A stretch of 64,000 nt of DNA, taken from positions 1 to 64,000 of the forward strand of contig CALKAM010000024.1 of NCBI GenBank assembly GCA_937983105.1, in the 5' to 3' direction. The position numbers and the translations under genes were made by a program. The stretch is from Planifilum sp021793745 (GTDB taxonomy: Bacteria > Bacillota > Bacilli > Thermoactinomycetales > DSM-44946). Position 1 is the stretch's first letter; each line of letters opens with the position of its first letter. This document shows, piece by piece, positions 42,414-50,684 of this stretch. The notes below the pieces were generated by a model. That model did no database searches. It was not told the DNA's origin and worked only from the letters and a program-made list of their open reading frames with translations.

Positions 42414-43197
42414 TCGGATTCGCAGGTTTACAGAACGCTTTTTAACCGCCCACGGTTGTCATTTTATCGAAAAAAGCCCGAACCATCTCATCACCCAGCT
42501 GTCCATCGAAGCGGACAAGGACCTGGTCCACCGCCCCTTCTACTGGATGTACGTGGAGAAAATGGGGATCGAACCCCAACCCTCCATCCTCACCTTTGTC
42601 TTTGATCCGCAGGAATTGGACCAACACGACCGGGGGGAATGCCTGAACCCCGGATCTCCCCGGTTCCTCACTATGCTGGAGGCCGCCAAAAAACGCGGCC
42701 GGTTTGTTCGTCTCTTCGAGGAAAGCGCTCGACCGGTGGGCAATCCCTTGAGCTCCCGCCCCTATATTCCCTGGTTGGGAGTCAACTTTCAGGTCTCCTA
42801 TGTATGCGACCAAAAAAAAGATGTGATCCACTGTCTGGGAATCAACCTGCACAGCGGTGAAATCATGGAGGATTTTTTCCGGGAAATGAAACGGCGGCGG
42901 TGGAACGCCAAGCTGCCGGCAAACCGCCACACCATTCAACCCCAACTCCGGATCGCGGAGGGAGTCGGGGAACTGGAGCGCTTCCTCCAAACACAGATTG
43001 AGCGGCAGGATATGACCTGGGCGAAACAGGCCTTGAAGCGGATGAGGATAGAGCTGGAACAGTTGGAGCACTTTTTTCCTGAAGGAGAGAACAACGCTGA
43101 AAAGGAGCAGCGGATTCGGGAGACCATCTGGCAATATCATCCTCGTGTCGAGGTGGAGGTGATCAATGCCGGGCTCTTCTATTTGGAAGCTCTGTAA
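42403..43197 (+). CDS. yqhG: YqhG family protein
   Basis: A 264-residue soluble protein matching the Bacillus YqhG family in size and in its fixed place after yqhH. Contains Pro-Phe-Tyr-Trp-Met-Tyr-Val near residue 45 and a C-terminal helical region with a Glu/Lys-rich coiled coil (about 190-245). Function unknown. ATG 42403 follows GAGAGGTGG and overlaps yqhH by 11 bp, so the pair is translationally coupled and likely works together. A hairpin without T run follows the stop. Confidence 0.85.
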   Translation: MAADRIRRFTERFLTAHGCHFIEKSPNHLITQLSIEADKDLVHRPFYWMYVEKMGIEPQPSILTFVFDPQELDQHDRGECLNPGSPRFLTMLEAAKKRGRFVRLFEESARPVGNPLSSRPYIPWLGVNFQVSYVCDQKKDVIHCLGINLHSGEIMEDFFREMKRRRWNAKLPANRHTIQPQLRIAEGVGELERFLQTQIERQDMTWAKQALKRMRIELEQLEHFFPEGENNAEKEQRIRETIWQYHPRVEVEVINAGLFYLEAL

Positions 43198-43386
43198 TCG
43201 ATGAAGGGACTCCCTTCATCCATGATCCGCGCTCTCCCCTCCCCCTGTCACAGGCCCCTCCAGGAGAATTCTCCCGTGCTATTTTTCTTTGATTTTTTCT
43301 CGAAAATTAAAAATCAGTAGTTTAATAGAATCGGCAAATGTGATAACCTAAGGATAACAACGTGGAGCGGGAGGGTAGAAAGCGAG

Positions 43387-44229
43387 ATGAAGCGTTGGCA
43401 CTTCTTCCTTCTCTCATTTTTTCTTCTTTTTGGATTTTCTTCCGCAGTTCATGCAACATCAGACGATGTACCGGAACATACCCTGAACATTTCCCACCGG
43501 CCGGACGGAGAGGGGAAATGGCTTTTCACCGCCACCCTTGAAGGGGAGGATGAAGTCCGGGGGGACTGGACCTTTGATTTGGACGGACACGATTCGACCA
43601 CGGTCGAATACGAAGGCGGACAAGCCCAGGCCACATTCTCCATCTCTTCTCCCGGCAAGCACCAGCTGAATGTCTCCTTCGAAGGCCGTTTGGGGGACCG
43701 GACCGGAAGGCTGAACAAGGAATACATATTTGAGGTCCCGGCCCTTTCCGTCACAATCGATGATTCCAAAGCCGTCTCCGCCCACCTCCATTATGCCGAA
43801 ACATCCGAAGGGAAGTGGTCCTTCGCCCTGGGAAGGGAAAACGGAGAGCTGGTGGAGATCCAGGAAAGCCCTTCGAACCACGGCCCCCACTTCTCCAAAA
43901 AGCTCGGAGACCTTCAACCCGGTAACTATCACCTGTTCGTCACCTACCAGGGCAAGATCGACGGCGTGGAGACAGGATTCAAAAAATCCCACACACTCCA
44001 TGTGGATGAACAGGGCAATCTGACGCTCGCCCCCGGCGAAAAAGGGGATTCCCCGGCGGTGATCACCACCACGGAGCAGGTGGCCCAGGTGCTTGAAAAT
44101 TCCAAGCAGGGCGGAAAGCTGCCCAAAACCGCCACTCCCCATCCCAGCTACGCCCTGGTCGGTTTTCTCCTCCTTCTGGGAGGCTGGAGACTGCTCAAGC
44201 GATCGTCCGGGAAGCAAACTGCGTTTTGA
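43387..44229 (+). CDS. Sortase-anchored surface protein (LPKTA)
   Basis: 280 residues: signal peptide (about 1-24, Ala-Val-His-Ala), two or more beta-rich repeats each starting with a variant of Leu-x-Ile/His-x-Arg and Gly-Lys-Trp-x-Phe (about 30-125 and 126-215), then Leu-Pro-Lys-Thr-Ala (about 246-250), a membrane helix and a basic tail. That is a sortase sorting signal; the last Ala suits class C/D-type sortases. No sortase gene is in the window. Function of the exposed domain unknown. 5' region 43198-43386 is AT-rich and no promoter is clear. Confidence 0.8.
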   Translation: MKRWHFFLLSFFLLFGFSSAVHATSDDVPEHTLNISHRPDGEGKWLFTATLEGEDEVRGDWTFDLDGHDSTTVEYEGGQAQATFSISSPGKHQLNVSFEGRLGDRTGRLNKEYIFEVPALSVTIDDSKAVSAHLHYAETSEGKWSFALGRENGELVEIQESPSNHGPHFSKKLGDLQPGNYHLFVTYQGKIDGVETGFKKSHTLHVDEQGNLTLAPGEKGDSPAVITTTEQVAQVLENSKQGGKLPKTATPHPSYALVGFLLLLGGWRLLKRSSGKQTAF

Positions 44230-44246
44230 TGAAAATCAAATCGGCA

Positions 44247-44286
44247 AACAGCGAAAAAGGCCCGATCAAGGGCCTTTTTCGCTGTT
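44247..44286. terminator. Bidirectional terminator
   Basis: A 17-bp perfect stem (44247-44263 with 44270-44286) with loop GATCAA, containing A5 and T5 in the arms. It ends the surface-protein transcript. Confidence 0.85.
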
Positions 44287-44355
44287 GATCCCATGGGACG
44301 ACCTAAAACCGCGGGGACCGAAGGAGCCTCGGCCGAGCGCATGAAATCACGGGTT

Positions 44356-45138
44356 CTACACCCGGCCGTACATTTCCGGGCGACGGTCCTCAAAGACCGG
44401 GATGGTCTTGCGCACGTGAAGGGCGGCGGAGGGATCGATCTCCACGGTTAGCACCGTCTCTTCCCCGGCTCCTTCCACCAGGATCTCCCCCCAGGGGTCC
44501 ACCACCATCGAATGGCCGCCGTACAGGGTCCCTTCTTCTTCTCCCACCCGGTTGACCGCCACGACGAACATCTGGTTCTCCACCGCCCGGGCCTGGTTCA
44601 GGATGCGCCAATGACGAATGCGCGGCCGGGGCCAACCCGCCGGAACGAATAAAATTTGCGCGCCGTCCAGGACCAGGGTCCGGACCAATTCCGGAAAGCG
44701 CAAATCGTAGCAAATGATCGTCCCCGCCGTCACATCCCCGATCCGGAAGAGACAGCGTTGGTCCCCCGACTTCAGATACCGCTCTTCCTTCAACAATCGG
44801 AAGAGGTGGATTTTCCGGTAATGGCCGATTTGCCGGCCATCCGGGTCGAACATGTAGCTGGCGTTATAGAAGCCCCCCGCTTCCTCCTCGGCGATTGAAC
44901 CGGCCACCAGATAAATGCCGTGCTCCGCGGCAACCCGCGACAGCCATCGGGGCAGTTCACCGCGGTCCGCCGCCTTCTCCAGTCGGGAAAAGAGAAATCC
45001 CATGTTCCACATCTCCGGAAGAACCACCACATCCGGCCGTTCCTTCTGCACCGTCTTTCGGATCCATTCGCCCATCCGTTCCCGGTTGGCTTCCGGGTCA
45101 CCGGCGACCACATCGGTTTGCAAAAGCGATATCCGCAC
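44356..45138 (-). CDS. Carbon-nitrogen hydrolase (nitrilase superfamily)
   Basis: Amide hydrolase of 260 residues. The catalytic Glu-Lys-Cys triad is in Val-Leu-Pro-Glu-Met (about 43), Tyr-Arg-Lys-Ile-His (about 114) and Ile-Ile-Cys-Tyr-Asp-Leu-Arg-Phe-Pro-Glu (about 148). It fits the omega-amidase/YafV-like branch, which clears 2-oxo-acid amides. GTG 45138 is chosen because GAGGTGGG lies 5 nt upstream; longer upstream frames run into mobB in another phase. Confidence 0.88.
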   Translation of the reverse strand: MRISLLQTDVVAGDPEANRERMGEWIRKTVQKERPDVVVLPEMWNMGFLFSRLEKAADRGELPRWLSRVAAEHGIYLVAGSIAEEEAGGFYNASYMFDPDGRQIGHYRKIHLFRLLKEERYLKSGDQRCLFRIGDVTAGTIICYDLRFPELVRTLVLDGAQILFVPAGWPRPRIRHWRILNQARAVENQMFVVAVNRVGEEEGTLYGGHSMVVDPWGEILVEGAGEETVLTVEIDPSAALHVRKTIPVFEDRRPEMYGRV

Positions 45139-45250
45139 GAATTCCCACCTCTTCCATGGCATCATCCCGTAAATCTCAGGAATTTCGGTAAGATTATACT
45201 CACTTCGGCGAATATTTTCAAGAAGTGCCGCCTCCCTATGGGCCACAGGT

Positions 45251-45757
45251 TCATGGAGAATGTTCCCGCATGAGGTTGAGCACCTCTCCGGTGATCGCCT
45301 CCAACTCGTCGATTCCGTACCATCGATAGGAATCGGTTTCGAGGGGAAACCAGCTGACGACGACCCGGATGTTGGTAAGCCGGTCCAACAGGTGCAAATG
45401 CTCCCGCTCCCGGAGAACAACCAGTTTGGGATAGCCCGCTTCCTTAAAACCCTCCACCAAAACTGCGTCCAAACCGGCATAATGGACCAGCAGCTCTTCC
45501 ATCGACCGGGGCTCCCGGTACCACACCGCCGACTGATTCTCCGCGGTGATGGCAACAACCCGGGCGCCGGCCTCCCGGTGGAGCCACGTATCCTTCCTCC
45601 GGCGGTCCAAATCCAATTCCTTGGCATGGTGCTTCAGGGTCCCCACCTGCAACCCCCTTTCGGTCAACCGGGAAATCAGCCGGCAAATCAAGGTCGTCTT
45701 TCCCGCATTGGAATACCCCACAACTTGAATCACCGGTGGGATCCGCTTCTGTGCCAC
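45251..45757 (-). CDS. mobB: Molybdopterin-guanine dinucleotide biosynthesis protein B
   Basis: GTP-binding protein that helps attach GMP to molybdopterin. 168 residues with the P-loop Gly-Tyr-Ser-Asn-Ala-Gly-Lys-Thr-Thr near residue 18, Lys-His-His after strand 2, and Val-Glu-Gly-Phe-Lys. GTG 45757 follows AGGAGGTGG. No other molybdopterin genes are in the window, so it is separated from its pathway. Confidence 0.9.
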   Translation of the reverse strand: MAQKRIPPVIQVVGYSNAGKTTLICRLISRLTERGLQVGTLKHHAKELDLDRRRKDTWLHREAGARVVAITAENQSAVWYREPRSMEELLVHYAGLDAVLVEGFKEAGYPKLVVLREREHLHLLDRLTNIRVVVSWFPLETDSYRWYGIDELEAITGEVLNLMREHSP

Positions 45758-45851
45758 ATAACCACCTCCTGCGTTGGGGAGTTGAAAGGACCAAGCCCCG
45801 TTTGCGCATGCGATGGGAAAACAGCCCAAGAACAGCCCGTTTCTCGACTCC

Positions 45852-45880
45852 TTCAAACTTTTCCCTTTTCGCTGTATAAT
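45852..45880 (+). promoter_or_regulatory. SigA promoter of the DUF4395 gene
   Basis: TTCAAA (45852-45857), 17 bp, TATAAT (45875-45880), about 37 bp before the start codon. The -35 match is 4 of 6. Confidence 0.5.
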
Positions 45881-45917
45881 TAAATTGTCAAAGTAAATCG
45901 GAAAAGTGGTGATTTCC

Positions 45918-46331
45918 TTGCACGGGATTCCGCGCCCCTATGTCCGGGCCAATCAATGGCTGCAGGTGATTTCCGTTACCCTTGCCCTTCTGCTCAACCG
46001 TCCATGGATTTTGGCCATCCCCTGGGCCTTGGGGATGTATAGTCTGATGGCGGGCAAGAACCCCCTCTTTTCCCTGGTTCGACCCTTTCTCTCCCGGTCC
46101 CCTTCTGCCTATGCGATGGAGGATCCCGCCCAGCAACGGTTTAATCAGTGGATTGCCGTCCTTTGCCTCTCCCTGAGCCTGCTCGGATTCGGGGCAGGGT
46201 GGCCCGTCGTCGGCATCCTGTTTTCCCTGTCGGTGGGAATCGCGGCATTGGTGGCCATCATGGGATTCTGCATCGGGTGTGTGATTCGGTATCGATATCT
46301 GCGGTGGAAACAGCAGCGATCGTCAAGTTGA
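45918..46331 (+). CDS. DUF4395 membrane protein
   Basis: About 137 residues with four hydrophobic helices in two pairs and conserved Pro-Arg and Asn-Gln near the N-terminus (Val-Arg-Ala-Asn-Gln), matching the DUF4395 family. A Cys-Ile-Gly-Cys pair lies in the last helix, as in relatives fused or linked to thioredoxin-like proteins. Function unknown. TTG 45918 follows GTGGTGA; GTG 45906 is in frame. Confidence 0.75.
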   Translation: MHGIPRPYVRANQWLQVISVTLALLLNRPWILAIPWALGMYSLMAGKNPLFSLVRPFLSRSPSAYAMEDPAQQRFNQWIAVLCLSLSLLGFGAGWPVVGILFSLSVGIAALVAIMGFCIGCVIRYRYLRWKQQRSSS

Positions 46332-46502
46332 AATCGACCCGGTTTGTGATACAGTGGAAACGAAGGCTCCCTTTTGGGAAGTTCATGGAACAACCTTCGA
46401 AAAGCTCCACCTGTCGACGAAATTCTTCCGAAAGGAGGCGAAGGCGGGTTGGGCGCGTCCGCTTGAACGCCACTTCGGCGGTCGGCCCAAACCGGGTTCA
46501 AT

Positions 46503-47510
46503 ATGAAGGCCATGGTCCTGAGAGAATTCGGTGGTCCGGAAAAATTGCGCTACGAAGAGGTTTCCGATCCGACACCCGGCCCCGGTGAAGTGTTGATCCG
46601 CTTGAGGACGGCGGCTCTCAACCGCCGGGACTACTTCATCACCCACAACCAATACCCCGGTGTCACGCTTCCCACAATCCTAGGTTCCGACGGAGCCGGG
46701 GAAATCGCCGCCCTGGGCGACGGGGTCGACGGACTTCAAATCGGACAGGAAGTGATCATCAACCCATCCCTCGACTGGGGGGACAATCCGCGGGTGAGCG
46801 GTCCCGACTTCACCATCCTCGGTTCTCCCAAGGATGGAACCTACGCCGAAAAAATCGTGGTCCCGGCGGAGAACGTCTTCCCCAAACCGAAGCACCTGTC
46901 CTGGGAAGAGGCCGCAGCCATCCCCCTGGCCGGATTGACCGCCTACAGAGCCCTGGTGACGCGGGGACGGCTTCGGGAGGGGGAAGTGGTCGTCGTTCCC
47001 GGAATCGGCGGGGGTGTGGCGACCTTCCTGCTCCTCATCGCTTCGGCCCTGGGCGCACGGGTCTTCGTCACATCCAGCAGCGATGAAAAACTTCGCCGGG
47101 CGATAGAGTTAGGCGCCGCCGGCGGCGTCAACTCCAGCGATGAAAACTGGGCCAAGGAACTGCAAAAGGCCATCGGCGGCGGAGCAGATCTCTGTGTGGA
47201 TAGCATCGGCGGGGAGGTCTTTCCGCAACTGGTCCGCCTGACAAAACCCGGAGGACGGATCGTCACCTTCGGAGCCACTCGGGGTCCCGTCCCGCAACTG
47301 GTGATGCCCTTCATTTTCCTGAAGCAACTGGATATCCTCGGATCGACCATGGGGAATAACGAAGAGTTCCGACAGATGGTGAACCTCTTCGAGAAGCACC
47401 GCATCCGTCCGGTCCTCGACAGATCCTATCCCCTTGAGCAGGCGGCGGAAGCTCTCAATCGCATGAAGGAAGGTCGCCAATTCGGAAAGATTATCCTGAA
47501 GATCTCCTGA
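46503..47510 (+). CDS. Zinc-less alcohol dehydrogenase/quinone oxidoreductase-like protein
   Basis: Medium-chain dehydrogenase of 335 residues. The GroES-like half has Gly-Ser-Asp-Gly-Ala-Gly; the Rossmann half starts with Val-Val-Pro-Gly-Ile-Gly-Gly-Gly-Val-Ala. The Cys/His ligands of catalytic zinc are missing, and there is no Cys4 structural zinc loop, so it is probably an NADPH quinone reductase-like enzyme (B. subtilis YogA is similar in type). Substrate unknown. The ribosome site is weak. A terminator follows. Confidence 0.85.
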   Translation: MKAMVLREFGGPEKLRYEEVSDPTPGPGEVLIRLRTAALNRRDYFITHNQYPGVTLPTILGSDGAGEIAALGDGVDGLQIGQEVIINPSLDWGDNPRVSGPDFTILGSPKDGTYAEKIVVPAENVFPKPKHLSWEEAAAIPLAGLTAYRALVTRGRLREGEVVVVPGIGGGVATFLLLIASALGARVFVTSSSDEKLRRAIELGAAGGVNSSDENWAKELQKAIGGGADLCVDSIGGEVFPQLVRLTKPGGRIVTFGATRGPVPQLVMPFIFLKQLDILGSTMGNNEEFRQMVNLFEKHRIRPVLDRSYPLEQAAEALNRMKEGRQFGKIILKIS

Positions 47511-47520
47511 TGAAAGACAA

Positions 47521-47551
47521 GGGAGTGCGTTGTGGCGCACTCCCTCGGTTT
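47521..47551 (+). terminator. Terminator after the dehydrogenase
   Basis: A 9-bp stem (47521-47529 with 47536-47544), loop TTGTGG, then TCGGTTTTA. Confidence 0.75.
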
Positions 47552-47572
47552 TATATCGCCGGGCATGGTGGC

Positions 47573-48085
47573 TCAGTAAGTGACCAGGGACAGGACGTCC
47601 ACATCCGACAATTTGTCCCGCCCGTTCAGATAGGAAAGCTCGATGAGGAAGGCGGCACCCACTACCTCGCCCCGGAGCTTTTTCACCAGATCAATGGTGG
47701 CCGAAATGGTTCCGCCGGTGGCCAGCAGATCATCCGCCACGAGCACGCGCTGTCCCGGCTGAATGGCATCCCGGTGAATGGCCAGCCGATCCTTTCCGTA
47801 TTCCAGGCTGTACCCGACCTCCACGGTCTCCGCCGGCAATTTCCCCGATTTGCGCACCGGGACAAACCCGACCCCCATCGCATAGGCCAGGGGGGCCCCC
47901 ACCACGAATCCCCGCGCTTCCGGCCCTACGATCACATCGATTTCCTTTTCTCTCAGCCGATCGACCAGGGTATCGATCGCCGCATGGAAAACCTTCCCGT
48001 CCTTCAATAGGGTCGTGATGTCCTTAAATCGGACTCCCGGCTGCGGAAAGTCGGGGATCACGCGAATCTTTTCCTTGAAGTCCAT
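47573..48085 (-). CDS. apt: Adenine phosphoribosyltransferase
   Basis: Salvages adenine to AMP with PRPP. 170 residues, normal length, with the PRPP motif Val-Leu-Val-Ala-Asp-Asp-Leu-Leu-Ala-Thr-Gly-Gly-Thr (about 115-127) and Arg-Gly-Phe near 60. Start ATG 48085 gives the usual N-terminus Met-Asp-Phe-Lys. It begins inside the 3' end of recJ (62 bp overlap); order recJ-apt is conserved in Bacillales, where relA follows. Confidence 0.96.
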   Translation of the reverse strand: MDFKEKIRVIPDFPQPGVRFKDITTLLKDGKVFHAAIDTLVDRLREKEIDVIVGPEARGFVVGAPLAYAMGVGFVPVRKSGKLPAETVEVGYSLEYGKDRLAIHRDAIQPGQRVLVADDLLATGGTISATIDLVKKLRGEVVGAAFLIELSYLNGRDKLSDVDVLSLVTY

Positions 48086-50429
48086 GTTTTTCCGTTCCTC
48101 CCATTCTGATATCGAGGGATGTGATGGCGGAGAGATAGGCGCATAAATCCCGGTACGAGGAATAAACCAACCGGTTCCATACCCGTTCCCTCTCCAGTTG
48201 TTCGCGGTAAGTCTTGGATTCCTCCAGCGAGCGCTTGTGGGGATTTTCCACCATGCTCCACCGGCCACCGTCCCCCTCGAGAAATCCCAGTTCGGCAAAG
48301 ACTCGTAAAATGAAGGCGATCATCCGCTTGGACATCCCGGTCCGGCGATGCAGCCCCTCCAAATCCCGCCTGGGATACACCACTTTTTTTTGCAGAAGAA
48401 CCCCGTACAGCAATTTAAATCGCTCCCGATCCGGAACATGAAAAAAAACCGGATCCAAGGAGGCATCTCCATAGGCGAAATAGAGGCGTTCCACCCGGGG
48501 GGCGGCCCGGACCACCCGCTCAAACCGCTCCAGGGAGGGGGGGAGTTCGGCGAACACGAGCCGCCGACAGGAAGTGAGGTCGGGCAATGGTTCCGCATCC
48601 CAGGACACCCGGAGGGGACCTTCCCTCCCGCCCTCGCCCACCGATGAAGCGATCACCGCCGTCTCCGGACCGTCGGCGACGGCCCGAAGGCGTTCCCTCG
48701 GGATCCGGTTGCTGCGCCAGTCGAACACCTGGACATGATCCACCGCCACATCCCGGATCACCAACTGGGGAACCCGCCGGTGATTCCACTCGTTCAGGGT
48801 CAGTTCTCCCAGGCAGTCCGGACAGGCATGGGGGGCGATATCCTTGGCCAGGTTTCCCATGCGGAACCCCACCGCCTCCAGGGAATGCCCCTCCCGGGAA
48901 AGGGTGAGTTTCAGGTGGTTCCGGTCGGAACCCACCACCTGCAGTCGGCTCATCCCCGCACCGGAGATCCGAAAGCAAGGTGTGGGATTGCCGAAGCCGT
49001 AGGGTTCCAGCTGATCCAACTGCGAAATCAGCTCCGGGCTGACATCCTCCAGATCCAGATCCGCATCCACCCTCATCAAGGGGATGTAATCTTCCTCGGT
49101 CAGCCATTGCGCCGCCAGTTCCGTCAGCCGCTCCTGCAGCTCGGGGAGTTGTTCCGCCGGCAGGGTCAGCCCCGCCGCCATCGGGTGGCCGCCGTAATGG
49201 GCCAGCAAATCATCGCAGGCGTTGAGGGCGCGGTAGATGTCGAAACCTTCGATGCTCCGGGCCGACCCCTTGGCCAGACCCGTTTCCCCTTCAATTCCCA
49301 GCACGATGGCCGGACGGTAATAGGTTTCAACCAGCCGGGAGGCAACGATCCCGATGACTCCGATATTCCACCCTTCCGAGGCGACGACGATCACCCGGCG
49401 GTGGCGTTCGGGATCCTCCAACATCTGCGCCTCGGCTTCCGAAAAAATGGTCTCCACCAGCTGTTGGCGCTCCCGATTCATCCGATCCAATTCCTCAGCG
49501 ATGCTCTGCGCCTCGGTACGATCGCCGGTCAGCAGCAGTCGGACGGCGCGGTCGGCCGAATCGAGGCGACCCGTTGCGTTGATTCGCGGTCCCAGAAAAA
49601 AACCGACATGGCCGGCCTTTACGCTTCCCTTGATCCCGGAAACCTCCATCAGGGCCGTCAAGCCCGGATGATGACGCCGGTTCATCCGATCCAAGCCCAG
49701 GGAGGCGATCACCCGGTTTTCATCCACCAAAGGAACCAGATCGGCGATGGTCCCCAGGGCGGCCACTTCCAAAAATTCCTCCGGAACCCGCCCGAGGAGG
49801 GCTTGAGCCAACTTAAAGGCGACCCCGACGCCGGCCAAACCCTTGAAGGGATAGGGACAGGCGGGCTTTTTGGGGTTGATCACCGCCAGCGCCTCCGGCA
49901 ACACCGAAGGCGGTTCGTGATGGTCGGTGATAATCAGATCCAGACCCAGCCTTCGAGCCTCCTCCGCCTCTTCCACCGCGCTGATCCCCGTATCGACGGT
50001 GATGACCAGGTCCGTCCCCGCTTCCCGCGCGTGATGGAGGGCCGCCGGGTTTAAACCATATCCTTCCCGAAAACGGTTGGGTATGTAATATCGAACATCG
50101 GCTTTCAGTCCGGAGAGCAGCTCCATCATCAGACCGGTACTGCTGACGCCGTCCGCATCGTAGTCCCCGTAAACGAGAATCTTTTCCCCCTTCTCCAGAG
50201 CAAACCGGATGCGCTCCAGCGCCGGCTCCATCTCATCGAGCAACAGGGGATCATGGAGCCGGGAGGGGTCCACCTTTAGAAACTGCTCCGCTTGCTCGGG
50301 ACTTTCCATGCCGCGGCTAACCAAAATTCGGGCAACCACCGGATGAATGCCCAGAGCCTCCGCCAGACTTTTCGAAACCCGCTCGTCCGCCTCCACCAAT
50401 CGCCAGCGGGTCTTGGGCCGCAGCAACAC
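48024..50429 (-). CDS. recJ: Single-stranded-DNA-specific exonuclease RecJ
   Basis: 5'-3' exonuclease of recombination and repair. 801 residues. DHH domain motifs: Tyr-Gly-Asp-Tyr-Asp-Ala-Asp-Gly (about 87-94), Thr-Asp-His-His-Glu (about 167-171), Gly-Thr-Ile-Ala-Asp; then the DHHA1 motif Gly-Gly-His-Pro-Met-Ala-Ala-Gly and the C-terminal Bacillus-type domain. The GTG at 50429 has GAGGTGA 3 nt upstream; TTG 50426 has better spacing and may be the true start. Its last 20 or so codons run over the apt start. Confidence 0.94.
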   Translation of the reverse strand: MLLRPKTRWRLVEADERVSKSLAEALGIHPVVARILVSRGMESPEQAEQFLKVDPSRLHDPLLLDEMEPALERIRFALEKGEKILVYGDYDADGVSSTGLMMELLSGLKADVRYYIPNRFREGYGLNPAALHHAREAGTDLVITVDTGISAVEEAEEARRLGLDLIITDHHEPPSVLPEALAVINPKKPACPYPFKGLAGVGVAFKLAQALLGRVPEEFLEVAALGTIADLVPLVDENRVIASLGLDRMNRRHHPGLTALMEVSGIKGSVKAGHVGFFLGPRINATGRLDSADRAVRLLLTGDRTEAQSIAEELDRMNRERQQLVETIFSEAEAQMLEDPERHRRVIVVASEGWNIGVIGIVASRLVETYYRPAIVLGIEGETGLAKGSARSIEGFDIYRALNACDDLLAHYGGHPMAAGLTLPAEQLPELQERLTELAAQWLTEEDYIPLMRVDADLDLEDVSPELISQLDQLEPYGFGNPTPCFRISGAGMSRLQVVGSDRNHLKLTLSREGHSLEAVGFRMGNLAKDIAPHACPDCLGELTLNEWNHRRVPQLVIRDVAVDHVQVFDWRSNRIPRERLRAVADGPETAVIASSVGEGGREGPLRVSWDAEPLPDLTSCRRLVFAELPPSLERFERVVRAAPRVERLYFAYGDASLDPVFFHVPDRERFKLLYGVLLQKKVVYPRRDLEGLHRRTGMSKRMIAFILRVFAELGFLEGDGGRWSMVENPHKRSLEESKTYREQLERERVWNRLVYSSYRDLCAYLSAITSLDIRMGGTEKHGLQGKDSRDPRLSAAGSPI

Positions 50430-50453
50430 CCATCACCTCGCTTTACCGTTTCC

Positions 50454-50462
50454 ATTATAGCA
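50454..50462 (-). promoter_or_regulatory. Extended -10 promoter of recJ
   Basis: Minus strand TGC-TATAAT: a perfect -10 with TG extension, about 25 bp before the recJ start. No good -35. Confidence 0.5.
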
Positions 50463-50535
50463 CAACGAAGTTTGGCCAAAGCATCGGATTGAATGGGAAT
50501 CGTTTTTGCACCGCCCCATCGACGCCTTGTCGGAC

Positions 50536-50560
50536 AAAAAAACCGCGGTTCATCCGCGGT
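50536..50560 (-). terminator. Terminator downstream of secF
   Basis: A 7-bp stem (50542-50548 with 50554-50560), then a T run on the minus strand. Confidence 0.8.
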
Positions 50561-50584
50561 CAGGTGATCGGCAAAGCAGCAGCC

Positions 50585-50643
50585 GGGAGGCGATTTTCGG
50601 TGAGCCACGCGCCGCATGGAACCGAGATGGAAAATCGCCTCCC
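50585..50643 (-). repeat. Large inverted repeat after secF
   Basis: A perfect 14-bp inverted repeat (50585-50598 with 50630-50643) around a 31-nt loop, between the secF stop and its terminator. Not an intrinsic terminator itself since no T run follows. Function unknown. Confidence 0.7.
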
Positions 50644-50684
50644 CCCCAAATTTGAGCAGTCTCATCTACGGTTCCGCCGCGGCA

